Of a stretch of 64,000 nucleotides of DNA, positions 8,324-16,058 are shown in pieces. The position numbers and the translations under genes were made by a program. Under the pieces are notes generated by a model, which ran no database searches, was not told where the DNA came from, and worked only from the letters and a program-made list of their open reading frames with translations. This stretch comes from Arthrobacter sp. SPG23 (GTDB taxonomy: Bacteria > Actinomycetota > Actinomycetes > Actinomycetales > Micrococcaceae). The DNA lies in NCBI RefSeq assembly GCF_000876655.1, contig NZ_JYCN01000032.1, positions 62,001-126,000 of the forward strand, given 5' to 3'. Each line of letters opens with the position of its first letter. Position 1 is the stretch's first letter.

Positions 8324-9355
8324 CTAGGCAGACCGGCGGAGCCGCCCGGCCATGCTGAGGATCCTGTCCCGGAGGGGCTGGGCGGACTCGGCAAGCACCA
8401 GCCGGGTCATGGCGGACGACGCCGCCCGTAGGGCCTGGCTGCGCAATACGCGGCGTTTGTTGTACGCCTTGAGCGCCTCCGGAAGCGGCCGCGAGTTGAG
8501 CAGCCCCGCGAGGGTAACGGAATCAACCAGGGCTTCGCAGGCACCGCGCCCAAGGTTCGGTGTCATGCCGTGCGCAGCGTCTCCCACCAGTACGGTGCCG
8601 TCCCGCGTGTAGCGCCGGAGGGCCGGCACGGTCCAGATCCGCTGGGCGAGCGTCCCTTCGGGGGCGGCCCCGGCAAGAACGCGGTCGATTCCCTGCGCCT
8701 TTCCTGAAAAGCGCCGGCGGGTGAGATCCAGGGCCGCCTCGATATCAATGCCGCCGGGCCCCAGGGCCGACCGGTAGGAGGCATACCAGTAGGTCCGCTC
8801 CCGGGAGGCCGGGGCGATGCCGAACAACTCGCCGCGACCCCAGTATTCGCCGCCCGCATCCGCAGGGACAGGTTCATCAACGATCCCGCGCAAAGCGAGA
8901 TAGGGACTGAGCCGCTCAGCGGACCGCGGACCCCACCGCTGCCGGCGGACCACGCTATGGACGCCGTCGGCTCCCACCAGCAGCCCAGCATCGGGGAGCG
9001 AGGTCACCGCCCCGGGGACCCGGCTAACAGAGTCCGGCACAACAAAGTCCAGAAGCCGTAGCAGGTCCGCGCGTGAAACGCCGATCACGCCAGCAGCCTC
9101 GGCCCTGAACCACGCCTTCCCGGCCACGTCCCGCAGAGCCATGGCGGAAAAGGCGGAGCCTGCCGCCTGGATCTCCGGCAGGATCCCCACGGCGTCGAGT
9201 GCCTGTTGGGCCTCCGGCCACATGGCCAGGGACGTTTCCACCGTTGGCAGCGTGTTCCGCTGCTCGTGCACAGTGACGTGGAAGCGATCCGCGTCCAGCG
9301 CCGCGGCAAGGGCCAAACCTGCGATGCCCCCGCCGACGATTGTTATGCCGTACAT
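8324..9355 (-). CDS. FAD-dependent aromatic monooxygenase-like protein
   Basis: A 343-residue flavoprotein of the PHBH (group A) monooxygenase family. The N-terminal dinucleotide fold starts ITIVGGGIAGLALAAAL, and the second FAD motif GDAAHGMTPNLGRGACEALVD lies near residue 265. It is shorter than typical members (380-400), the middle being compact. It lies 40 bp downstream of pobA on the same strand and is probably co-transcribed, suggesting a role on a related aromatic acid. The substrate cannot be named. It converges on the ABC operon. Confidence 0.8.
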   Translation of the reverse strand: MYGITIVGGGIAGLALAAALDADRFHVTVHEQRNTLPTVETSLAMWPEAQQALDAVGILPEIQAAGSAFSAMALRDVAGKAWFRAEAAGVIGVSRADLLRLLDFVVPDSVSRVPGAVTSLPDAGLLVGADGVHSVVRRQRWGPRSAERLSPYLALRGIVDEPVPADAGGEYWGRGELFGIAPASRERTYWYASYRSALGPGGIDIEAALDLTRRRFSGKAQGIDRVLAGAAPEGTLAQRIWTVPALRRYTRDGTVLVGDAAHGMTPNLGRGACEALVDSVTLAGLLNSRPLPEALKAYNKRRVLRSQALRAASSAMTRLVLAESAQPLRDRILSMAGRLRRSA

Positions 9356-9395
9356 TCCCCGAGTCTACGGCCGGAACTGGTGTCCCCCGGCCTGC

Positions 9396-10586
9396 CTAGT
9401 GGGCTCCGGGCCAGCCGGTGTAGGCTTCGGCCAGGTAGGCCCTGCCGTGGCGGGAGGAGACCACCGAGTTGAGCTCACCCAGTTGGCGGGCCCGGGAGAA
9501 GTCGTCAGCATCCACCGGCGTGTGGAGCATCGAGGTCATCCAGTAGGAGAACTGCTGCGCCTTCCAGACACGTTCCAGTGCGCGGTCGCTGTAGGCGTCC
9601 AGCAGCACCGTGGAACCGCCCTTGTAGTAGCTGTCCAGCCCTTCGAACAGGACCTTGACGTCGTGGATGGCCAGGTTCAGGCCCTTGGCTCCGGTGGGCG
9701 GGACCGTGTGGGCGGCATCGCCGGCCAGGAAGAGCTTTCCATGGCGCATGGGGGCGTGGACGAAGCTGCGGAACTTCAGCACCATCTTGTCGATGACCGG
9801 TCCCTCCTTGAGCTCGAAGCCGTTGCCGTTGACCCGGCTGCGGAAGGCGTCCCAGATGCGGTCCTCGCTCCAGTTGTTCACGTCTTCATCGGGATCGCAC
9901 TGGAAGTACATGCGCTGGACGGTTTCGGTCCGCTGGCTGATCAGAGCAAAGCCGTTGTCCGAGTTGGCGTAGATCAGCTCATCGGAACTCCGGGGCGCCT
10001 CGGCCAGGATGCCGAACCACGCGAAAGGGTACTCGTGGAAGTACCACTTGCGGTCCGCCTCCGGGATCTGGAAGCGGCAGTGGCTCCGGGACCCGTCCGC
10101 GCCGGTGATGAAATCGGCCTGCAGCTCGTATTCCACGCCGTCGGCGTCCGTGAACCAGACCTTCGGGGATCCTTCGATGTCGTGGATGGTGGTGTCCGTC
10201 ACGCTGTAGCGGACGTCCCCGCCGTCGGCCTCGCGGCGTGCGGCAAGGTCCATGAACACGTCAGTCTGCGGGTAGAGCCACACCGACTCCCCCACCAGGT
10301 CCTGAAAATCGATCCGGTGGCTTTCGCCGTTGAAGCGCAGTTCGATGCCGTCGTGCCGGTCGCCGTCCCGCAGCACCCGGTCCGAGACGCCACTGTCCAC
10401 CAGCATGTTCACGGTGCCGTGCTCCAGGATGCCGGCGCGGACCGTCTCCTGGATTTCCTGGCGGCTGCGGATTTCGATGACGGTGGATTCGATGCCGGAC
10501 TTCGCGAGCAGATGCGAGAGCATCAGGCCTGCCGGACCGGCGCCCAGGATGGCCACCTGGGTGGTGATGACTTTGCGGACTGCCAT
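9396..10586 (-). CDS. pobA: 4-hydroxybenzoate 3-monooxygenase
   Basis: A 396-residue enzyme that uses FAD and NAD(P)H to hydroxylate 4-hydroxybenzoate to protocatechuate. The FAD motif VAILGAGPAGLMLSHLLAKSGI is N-terminal, RAGILEHGTV matches the PobA-specific region, DGSRSHCR is the middle DG motif, and GDAAHTVPPTGAKGLNLAIHDV is the C-terminal FAD motif. The length equals characterised PobA. GAGG lies 7 bp before the ATG. An iclR gene is upstream and a GATTCC-N7-GGAATC palindrome lies about 100 bp upstream, so IclR-type control is likely. Its product feeds the pca genes at 38-45 kb in this window. Confidence 0.95.
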   Translation of the reverse strand: MAVRKVITTQVAILGAGPAGLMLSHLLAKSGIESTVIEIRSRQEIQETVRAGILEHGTVNMLVDSGVSDRVLRDGDRHDGIELRFNGESHRIDFQDLVGESVWLYPQTDVFMDLAARREADGGDVRYSVTDTTIHDIEGSPKVWFTDADGVEYELQADFITGADGSRSHCRFQIPEADRKWYFHEYPFAWFGILAEAPRSSDELIYANSDNGFALISQRTETVQRMYFQCDPDEDVNNWSEDRIWDAFRSRVNGNGFELKEGPVIDKMVLKFRSFVHAPMRHGKLFLAGDAAHTVPPTGAKGLNLAIHDVKVLFEGLDSYYKGGSTVLLDAYSDRALERVWKAQQFSYWMTSMLHTPVDADDFSRARQLGELNSVVSSRHGRAYLAEAYTGWPGAH

Positions 10587-10687
10587 GGTGTTTCCTCGCT
10601 TCGTTGCGGGGCCCGGCGGAAGTGTCCGGGGCCTGTTGGATCGTCTGGCTAACAGTGTGCGCCCCGATGCGTGATCCGCGTTACAGC

Positions 10688-10706
10688 GATTCCGTTGAAT
10701 GGAATC
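10688..10706. promoter_or_regulatory. IclR-type operator upstream of pobA
   Basis: GATTCCGTTGAATGGAATC is a palindrome with perfect 6-bp arms in the iclR-pobA intergenic gap. Its core TTCC-x-TTGAATGG recurs at 11488-11500 in front of iclR. IclR proteins bind such TGGAA/TTCCA-rich palindromes. Inferred to be the site through which the neighbouring IclR protein controls pobA. Confidence 0.55.
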
Positions 10707-10720
10707 TGTGGCTAATCCCG

Positions 10721-11479
10721 CTACTCGGCGGGGCTTTGCGATTCAGCCAGGCGGCGACCGATACCCCGTGCTGCCGTCTGCAGGGCCGGAACCAGCGCCT
10801 GCAGGCGCACCTCGCGCAAGGGAACCACGACGCCGATCGCGGCAACCGTCCGCTTCTTGCGGTTCATCACCGGAACGGCAATGCCCCAGGTGTCCGGATC
10901 CACCACGCCGGCGAGCTGGGCGTATCCCTGGTGCGCGGCTTCGCCTAACTGGATGCGCAGCTCTTCCACCGTCAGCCTGCCGGCGGGATCGGTGAAACCC
11001 GCCAGGTATTCCGCCTGGACGGCGTGCGGCTGGTTGGCCATCAGGACCAACCCGGCAGAGGACACGTGCACGGGCATGCGGCCGGCCACCTGCGCCCGGT
11101 TGGCCACTGAGCCGCGCCGCGAAAGCCGCTCGACGAAAAGTGCCTCCCAGCCGTCCAGCACGGCAAGGTTCACGTTCTGGTTGAGCACCTGCTGGATGTC
11201 CTCCATGAACGGCATGGCAGCCTGGCGCAGCTCAAGGGTGGGCGAATTGCGGTTGACCAGCTCCCAGAGCCGCAGCCCCAGCTGCACCGAACCGCCTGCC
11301 CCGACGTCCAGGAGCCCGTGGCCGGCCAGCTGCCGCACCAGCCGGTGGGCCGTGGTGAGCGGCAACCCGGCCCGGTCGGCGAGGTCCGAGAGGGCCAGGA
11401 CGTTGACTCCCTCCGGAAAGGCGGCAATGACGCGGACCACGCGGTCCACCACTGAGTCTCCGGAGCCCGAGTTGGCCAC
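10721..11479 (-). CDS. IclR family regulator of 4-hydroxybenzoate genes (PobR-like)
   Basis: A 252-residue regulator. The N-terminal winged helix reads VVDRVVRVIAAFPEGVNVLALSDLADRAGLPLTTAHRLVRQLAGHG, the standard IclR start, followed by the effector domain with FVERLSRRG and PDTWGIAVPVMNRKKRTVAAIGVV. The GTG at 11479 is chosen because AAGGAG lies just upstream, giving MANSGSGDSVVDRV; a longer frame exists but has no such site. It is divergent from the permease gene and co-directional with pobA. The matching palindromes at 10688 and 11490 make it the likely regulator of pobA and of itself or the permease. The effector is presumably 4-hydroxybenzoate. Confidence 0.87.
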   Translation of the reverse strand: MANSGSGDSVVDRVVRVIAAFPEGVNVLALSDLADRAGLPLTTAHRLVRQLAGHGLLDVGAGGSVQLGLRLWELVNRNSPTLELRQAAMPFMEDIQQVLNQNVNLAVLDGWEALFVERLSRRGSVANRAQVAGRMPVHVSSAGLVLMANQPHAVQAEYLAGFTDPAGRLTVEELRIQLGEAAHQGYAQLAGVVDPDTWGIAVPVMNRKKRTVAAIGVVVPLREVRLQALVPALQTAARGIGRRLAESQSPAE

Positions 11480-11489
11480 AGCTCTCCTT

Positions 11490-11500
11490 CCATTGAATGG
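11490..11500. promoter_or_regulatory. IclR-type operator between iclR and permease genes
   Basis: CCATTGAATGG is a perfect 11-bp palindrome directly upstream of the iclR ribosome-binding site, inside the divergent iclR/permease intergenic region. The extended match to the pobA site is TTCC-[A/G]-TTGAATGG. Probable autoregulatory site; it could also affect the divergent permease gene. Confidence 0.55.
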
Positions 11501-11616
11501 TTTGAAGTGTCCCACACAACACGGCCCAGTGGTACAAATCTCAGGACAGGGATCGTCTGGTTCCGGCCGGTTTCGCACGGACGCAGACCCGCAAAAAAAT
11601 CAACTTCGAGGTAGCA

Positions 11617-12882
11617 ATGTCAACGACGCCGTTGGAAAACAAATCACGCTGGCCGGTCTGGCTCTGCTGGCTGGCCATGGTCCTGGACGGCTTCGACCTG
11701 GTGGTGCTCGGCACCGTCATCCCCACCCTCATCAAGACCCACGACCTTGGCTTCGACGCTGTCGGTGCAACCTTCGCTGCGACCATCTCGCTGGTGGGCG
11801 TTGGCCTGGGGGCGCTTTTCATTGCGCCGCTATCGGACCGCTTCGGCCGGCGGAACCTGCTGGTGGCCTGCGTTACCTGGTTCTCCATCTTCACCATTGC
11901 CGTGGTCTTTGCCCCCAATGTGGCTATCTTCAGCACCTTCAGGCTGCTGGCCGGCCTGGGGTTGGGCGCCTGCCTGCCGGCCGCCCTGGCCTACATGAAC
12001 GATTACGCCCCCGCAGGGTCGGCCGGGAAGTCCACCACCCGGACCATGACCGGCTACCACGCAGGCGCGGTGGCCACGGCCTTCCTGGCGCTGATGGTCA
12101 TCCCGGACTGGCGCACCATGTTCGTGGTTGGCGGTGTGGCCGGCTTCGCGCTGGTTCCGTTCCTCTGGTTCAAGCTGCCGGAGACGCTGCCCGCCGTCAT
12201 TTCCCTTCCGGCGCCCGGTAAGGCCGCCCCGAGGGAAGCCGCGCCGGCTGTCGAAGAACGCGCCAGCTTCCGCGACCTCGGCCGGAATCCGTATCCCCTT
12301 GTTGCCGCCGGCGTCGCGGTCGCCTCGTTCATGGGACTGCTGCTGGTGTACGGGCTGAACACGTGGCTGCCGCAGCTCATGTCGTCCGCCGGCTACACAC
12401 TGAACGCGGGACTCTCCCTCCTGCTGGTCCTGAACGTGGGCGCCGTGGCGGGCCTGGTGGTGGCCGGGATCCTGGCGGACAAGCACGGAACCAAGAAGAT
12501 CGTGCTTCTCTGGTTCGGGCTCTCCGCTGTGTTCCTGGCGATACTCAGCGTGAAGATCCAGAACGAACTGCTCCTGAACGCGGCCGTCTTCGTGACCGGC
12601 GTCTTCGTCTTCAGCTCGCAGGTGCTGGTGTACGCCTGGGTCAGCCAGTTGTTCCCGGCCCGGCTGCGCGGTACCGCCCTGGGCTTCGCGGCAGGGGTCG
12701 GACGGCTTGGCGCCATCCTCGGTCCCGCCGTGACCGGCGCCCTGGTGGCCGCCGGAATCGCCTATCCGTGGGGCTTCTACGTCTTTGCCGGCGCGGCCGT
12801 CCTCGCTGTGGCAGCCCTCGTCCTGGTCCCGCAGGCAGTCACCGCAGCGGCCGGCACGCGGACCGCCGTCGGGCCTTCCTGA
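11617..12882 (+). CDS. MFS aromatic acid:H+ symporter (PcaK-like)
   Basis: A 421-residue, 12-helix major facilitator protein of the AAHS family (PcaK/BenK type), which imports 4-hydroxybenzoate, protocatechuate or benzoate with protons. The family's DGFD motif in helix 1 is visible (MVLDGFDLVVLGTVIPTL), as is the loop 2-3 motif SDRFGRRNLL, repeated in weaker form in the second half as ADKHGTKKIVL. GAGGT precedes the ATG. It is divergent from the IclR gene with the shared operator. Substrate is inferred from pobA adjacency. Confidence 0.86.
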   Translation: MSTTPLENKSRWPVWLCWLAMVLDGFDLVVLGTVIPTLIKTHDLGFDAVGATFAATISLVGVGLGALFIAPLSDRFGRRNLLVACVTWFSIFTIAVVFAPNVAIFSTFRLLAGLGLGACLPAALAYMNDYAPAGSAGKSTTRTMTGYHAGAVATAFLALMVIPDWRTMFVVGGVAGFALVPFLWFKLPETLPAVISLPAPGKAAPREAAPAVEERASFRDLGRNPYPLVAAGVAVASFMGLLLVYGLNTWLPQLMSSAGYTLNAGLSLLLVLNVGAVAGLVVAGILADKHGTKKIVLLWFGLSAVFLAILSVKIQNELLLNAAVFVTGVFVFSSQVLVYAWVSQLFPARLRGTALGFAAGVGRLGAILGPAVTGALVAAGIAYPWGFYVFAGAAVLAVAALVLVPQAVTAAAGTRTAVGPS

Positions 12883-12909
12883 TCCCGGCGCCGGACCCCT
12901 ACGCCGGGA
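12883..12909. terminator. Hairpin between convergent permease and FUSC genes
   Basis: TCCCGGCG (12883-12890) pairs with CGCCGGGA (12902-12909) across an 11-nt loop in the 16-bp gap between the two convergent stops and the end of the FUSC gene. It could stop transcription from both sides, but there is no U-tract on either strand, so this is only a candidate. Confidence 0.35.
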
Positions 12910-13984
12910 GGCGCTGCGCGCCGCTCCGGGCTCGCATCCGCCGCCATGCTGCGGGAGCAACCACCACGGCAATGCCGACGGCGGCGCCGATGACGGTCTC
13001 CACGATCCTGTCCCTCAGCAGCACCTGCGGGGCAGTGGGCGCAGCCAACAATGTGGCACTCAGGGCCAGCGGCGTAACGAAAATCTGCGCCAGGACGTAC
13101 TGGCGTGCAATGAACATCTCGGCGCCGAACTGGCACGCGGCGATCACCAGGACCATCTGCCAGGGCGCGGGATCCAGCAGGAGCACACCGGCAAGCACGA
13201 TCAGGCCCAGCACGGTGCCAATGATTCTCTGGACGCCCCTCGCCACCCGGTGGCGCGTGGTGCGGCCCACCAACGGAACAACGGCAGCCACCATGGCCCA
13301 ATAGTTGTGGCCGAAGCCCAACCGCTGGCCCACAATGGTGGCCAGCGTGCCGGCCAGACCCGCAGCCACGATGTAGCCCAGGGCTTCGAGCCAGGCGGCG
13401 CGCTTTTCATCGGGCGTCAACCGGGCAGGTTCGGGCATGGCCCACGGCGTCCGCCGGCTCCGCACGAGCCGGGAGGATATGCCGATCAGCAGGCAGAATA
13501 CGGTGGTGAGGATGGCGACGAGCATGCATTGCCAGAGCGGCGGCTGGTTGGGAATCGACGCGATGGCCGCAAAGGCGAAAATGTGGAACAACGAGCCCGC
13601 CGGCCGGTGCCGCCACAGGGCAATCACCAGCGAACACGCCCCGGCCACCACCGTGGTGGCAGCCACCTGCGTCCAGGTGCTCGCGGCGTCCGAGAGCCCC
13701 AAGGCCTGGCCGGCGCGGGCTGACAGGGTTGCCAGCAGCATGACGAGGAGCATGAGCGAACCGGCGCGCATCTGGATGAAGAGCCGCTTCCGGTGCATCT
13801 CCCCGCGACCGTAGATTCCGGTGAAGGCACCAAAGGACGCAAAAATCGCCAGGTCGCTCCGGCCGATCAGGACGAGGATGATCAGCGGAACAAAGACACC
13901 CACTGCGCAACGGATCGCGACCTGATGGTCCTTGTTGCCGGGAGCAATCGTGAACATCTCGGCGAACAGCTTCACGGGGGTCAC
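12899..13984 (-). CDS. FUSC family membrane protein (aromatic acid exporter-like)
   Basis: A 361-residue membrane protein starting at a GTG. It has two blocks of hydrophobic helices (about residues 25-145 and 210-330), the duplicated layout of FUSC/YccS/AaeB-type proteins. AaeB exports p-hydroxybenzoate; YccS-like relatives are uncharacterised. The signatures LAIFASFGAFTGIYGRGE and YWAMVAAVVPLVGRTTRHRVARGVQRIIGTVLGLIV match the two FUSC repeats. Convergence with the hydroxybenzoate permease gene is suggestive of an efflux valve but not proof. No cytoplasmic partner is adjacent. Confidence 0.78.
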   Translation of the reverse strand: MTPVKLFAEMFTIAPGNKDHQVAIRCAVGVFVPLIILVLIGRSDLAIFASFGAFTGIYGRGEMHRKRLFIQMRAGSLMLLVMLLATLSARAGQALGLSDAASTWTQVAATTVVAGACSLVIALWRHRPAGSLFHIFAFAAIASIPNQPPLWQCMLVAILTTVFCLLIGISSRLVRSRRTPWAMPEPARLTPDEKRAAWLEALGYIVAAGLAGTLATIVGQRLGFGHNYWAMVAAVVPLVGRTTRHRVARGVQRIIGTVLGLIVLAGVLLLDPAPWQMVLVIAACQFGAEMFIARQYVLAQIFVTPLALSATLLAAPTAPQVLLRDRIVETVIGAAVGIAVVVAPAAWRRMRARSGAQRLPA

Positions 13985-14189
13985 GCCTTTCCATACGGTG
14001 CCAGTCTGATGGCGGCAGCGTTGGCGTCCACTCCAAATCTACGCCCGGGCCGGCGCCACCAGCCCGCCGACGAGCCCGGGTTCCCGCTCCCCGGGGCTAC
14101 CCGCCCGCGGTCATAGGGGCCGTCTGACGGGCGGGGACTGGTATTGTCAATCGGTTAAATTACTGACTGAACCGAATACCGGAGGACCC

Positions 14190-14651
14190 ATGCTCAAAGG
14201 ATTCAAGGATTTCATCCTTCGTGGCAACGTGATCGAACTGTCCATCGCCGTCGTCGTCGGCACGGCTTTCACGGCGCTGGTCACCGCTTTCACCACCAAC
14301 ATCGTGAACCCGATCATTGCAGCTGCCGGCGGGGTCCAGACTGAAGGGCTGGGCTTCCACATCTGGCCCGGCAATAACAAAACCTTCGTCAATATCGGCG
14401 GAGTCATCACCGCTTTCGTGACCTTCCTCATCACCGCCGCTGTGGTGTATTTCATCTTCGTGGCGCCCATGAACAAGATCAACTCGCTCGTGAAGAGCCG
14501 GCTGGCCACGGCAGAACCCGAGGAAGAGCCCATCCCGGCGGACACAGCGCTGCTGGCCGAGATCCGGGACCTGCTGACCCAGCTCGCGGGCAACGACAGG
14601 GAGCTCACCAGCGCCGGAACGTCGTCGAAGGAATCCGAAAGCTCACGCTGA
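14190..14651 (+). CDS. mscL: Large-conductance mechanosensitive channel
   Basis: A 153-residue channel opening on membrane tension to release solutes after hypo-osmotic shock. The start MLKGFKDFILRGNVIELSIAVVVGTAFTALVTAFTTNIVNPII is the MscL N-terminal helix and first membrane segment; the second is near residues 75-95 (VITAFVTFLITAAVVYFIFVAPMNKI). The acidic PEEEPIPADTALLAEIRDLL forms the C-terminal bundle. GGAGG precedes the ATG. Single-gene unit. Confidence 0.95.
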   Translation: MLKGFKDFILRGNVIELSIAVVVGTAFTALVTAFTTNIVNPIIAAAGGVQTEGLGFHIWPGNNKTFVNIGGVITAFVTFLITAAVVYFIFVAPMNKINSLVKSRLATAEPEEEPIPADTALLAEIRDLLTQLAGNDRELTSAGTSSKESESSR

Positions 14652-14663
14652 CCCAGGGGGCAG

Positions 14664-15839
14664 TCAGGCGCTGGCGGCGTCCGCCCGCCGGAACCCGCCG
14701 TTCCATTTGCCCCGCCGCACGGTGGCGGGGATCCCTGCGGCAGCGAGCCGGACGGAGCGGAGCACCCGCGACTGCTCGCCGGGAGTCAGCTCGTGGTAGA
14801 CCGGCAGGACCACCAGCCTGTCCGCCAGCCGTTCGGTGACTGAGAGGTCCGCCTCGCCGGTGTCCCTGTTCCGGTAGGGAGGCTGCCGGTGTACCGCCGC
14901 GATCCCGGTGCCGGCTGTTATGCCGTCGCGCGACAACCGCTCCAGAAGCTCGTTGCGGGCCACGGCGAAGGACGGCAGCACTTCAAGCCAGAAGGATTGG
15001 AAATTGCTGGTGCCGTAGTCGGGATCCTTGATGAACCGCAGCCCGCCGATCCGCCCGAGTGCCAGCTGGTAGCTGGCCACGATTTCCCGGCGATGGGCAA
15101 CAGCTTCCTGCAGCCGCCCGAGCTGGACCAGGCCGATGGCAGCCTGCAGGTCGGTCATGCGGTGATCGGTTCCCGCGTCGCTCCCGGCGTTATCACGAAG
15201 GTGACGGGCTGCGCTTGCCCACCCCTCGTTCCGTGTGGTCAGCATTCCGCCCTCGCCGGTGGTCAGGACCTCACACGAATCGAAGGACCACACTGCCAGT
15301 TCCGCGCCGGCCCCCACGGGCTCTCCCTGGTAGGTGGAGCCCACGCCGCAGGAGGCGTCCTCGATGACCGTGACACCGAGGGGGTCACACAGGTCCCGGA
15401 TAGGTTTCAGGTCAACAGGCACGCCACCCTGGTCCGCCACGATCACCGCCCGGGTGGCCGGCGTCAGGGCCGCCTCGAGGGTGCCACGGGACACATTGCC
15501 GGTTCCCGCCTCGACATCCGCAAAGACCGTCCGGGCGCCGAGGCGACTGACGGCGTCGGCGTTCGATGCCGGGCCGAACGAGGGCAGCACGACGTCGTCC
15601 TGAGGTTGAACCCCGGCCACGCTGAGCGCCAACTGGAGTGCCGCGGTGCCGGTGGAAACCGCGACGGCGTGCGGCGCCCGTTGCGTAGACGCGAACGCGT
15701 CTTCGAACTGCCCCACGCGGGGCCCTTGGACCATGCGGCCTGATGAAAGCACTTGCACGACGGCGTCCGCCTCCTCCGGCCCGAGCCACGGCCTCATAAC
15801 ACCGATGTGGCTAACCGCGCGGTCTTCGCTGATGGTCAC
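14664..15839 (-). CDS. DegT/DnrJ aminotransferase homologue lacking the PLP lysine
   Basis: A 391-residue member of the DegT/DnrJ/EryC1 family and close paralogue of the gene at 24322-25497; residue numbering is identical through position 190. The paralogue has SFHPRK with Lys190, the lysine that forms the PLP Schiff base; here the segment is SFDSCE with Glu190. About 18 residues are also missing before HRMTDLQAA relative to the paralogue, and the C-terminus is extended. The PLP-contacting Asp161 (VIEDAS) remains. It cannot transaminate in the usual way. The GTG start has GGGAGGA upstream. It sits 212 bp beyond the polysaccharide operon and may be a regulatory or decayed copy, or an altered catalyst. 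Confidence 0.85.
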   Translation of the reverse strand: MTISEDRAVSHIGVMRPWLGPEEADAVVQVLSSGRMVQGPRVGQFEDAFASTQRAPHAVAVSTGTAALQLALSVAGVQPQDDVVLPSFGPASNADAVSRLGARTVFADVEAGTGNVSRGTLEAALTPATRAVIVADQGGVPVDLKPIRDLCDPLGVTVIEDASCGVGSTYQGEPVGAGAELAVWSFDSCEVLTTGEGGMLTTRNEGWASAARHLRDNAGSDAGTDHRMTDLQAAIGLVQLGRLQEAVAHRREIVASYQLALGRIGGLRFIKDPDYGTSNFQSFWLEVLPSFAVARNELLERLSRDGITAGTGIAAVHRQPPYRNRDTGEADLSVTERLADRLVVLPVYHELTPGEQSRVLRSVRLAAAGIPATVRRGKWNGGFRRADAASA

Positions 15840-16032
15840 CGGGTCCTCCCGATCGTCAAAAAGAAATGGGTACGCCCTTCCATTCAACGCGCCACCACTC
15901 AGTGCGGTCACGAGAGTCACGTACGCGCATTTTCCCGCGGGACACCGCTGTTGCAGCGCGGAATACCCGCTTGGGAACCGCCGTACGGCTCGCGGAGCCG
16001 GGCGGTACTTGGTTTACTTGCCGCCGGACACC

Positions 16033-16058
16033 CCGGGGTTACCTGCCGGGGTTACCTG
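16033..16058. repeat. 13-bp tandem duplication across a stop codon
   Basis: CCGGGGTTACCTG occurs twice head to tail; on the minus strand the TAA stop of the triple glycosyltransferase lies inside the unit, and a second copy of the unit lies beyond it. Similar stop-spanning duplications occur at 30486 and 58012. Confidence 0.7.

Noticed and set aside
9141..10652. 503-codon frame opposite pobA and the monooxygenase
   Set aside because: Shadow of two well-identified genes; Val/Gln/Gly-rich composition without any family resemblance.
15879..15893. CTTCCATTCAACGCG, resembling the pobA/iclR operator half
   Set aside because: Only one half matches; the left TTCC arm is missing and the adjacent gene is an aminotransferase paralogue with no link to hydroxybenzoate. 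Probably chance.
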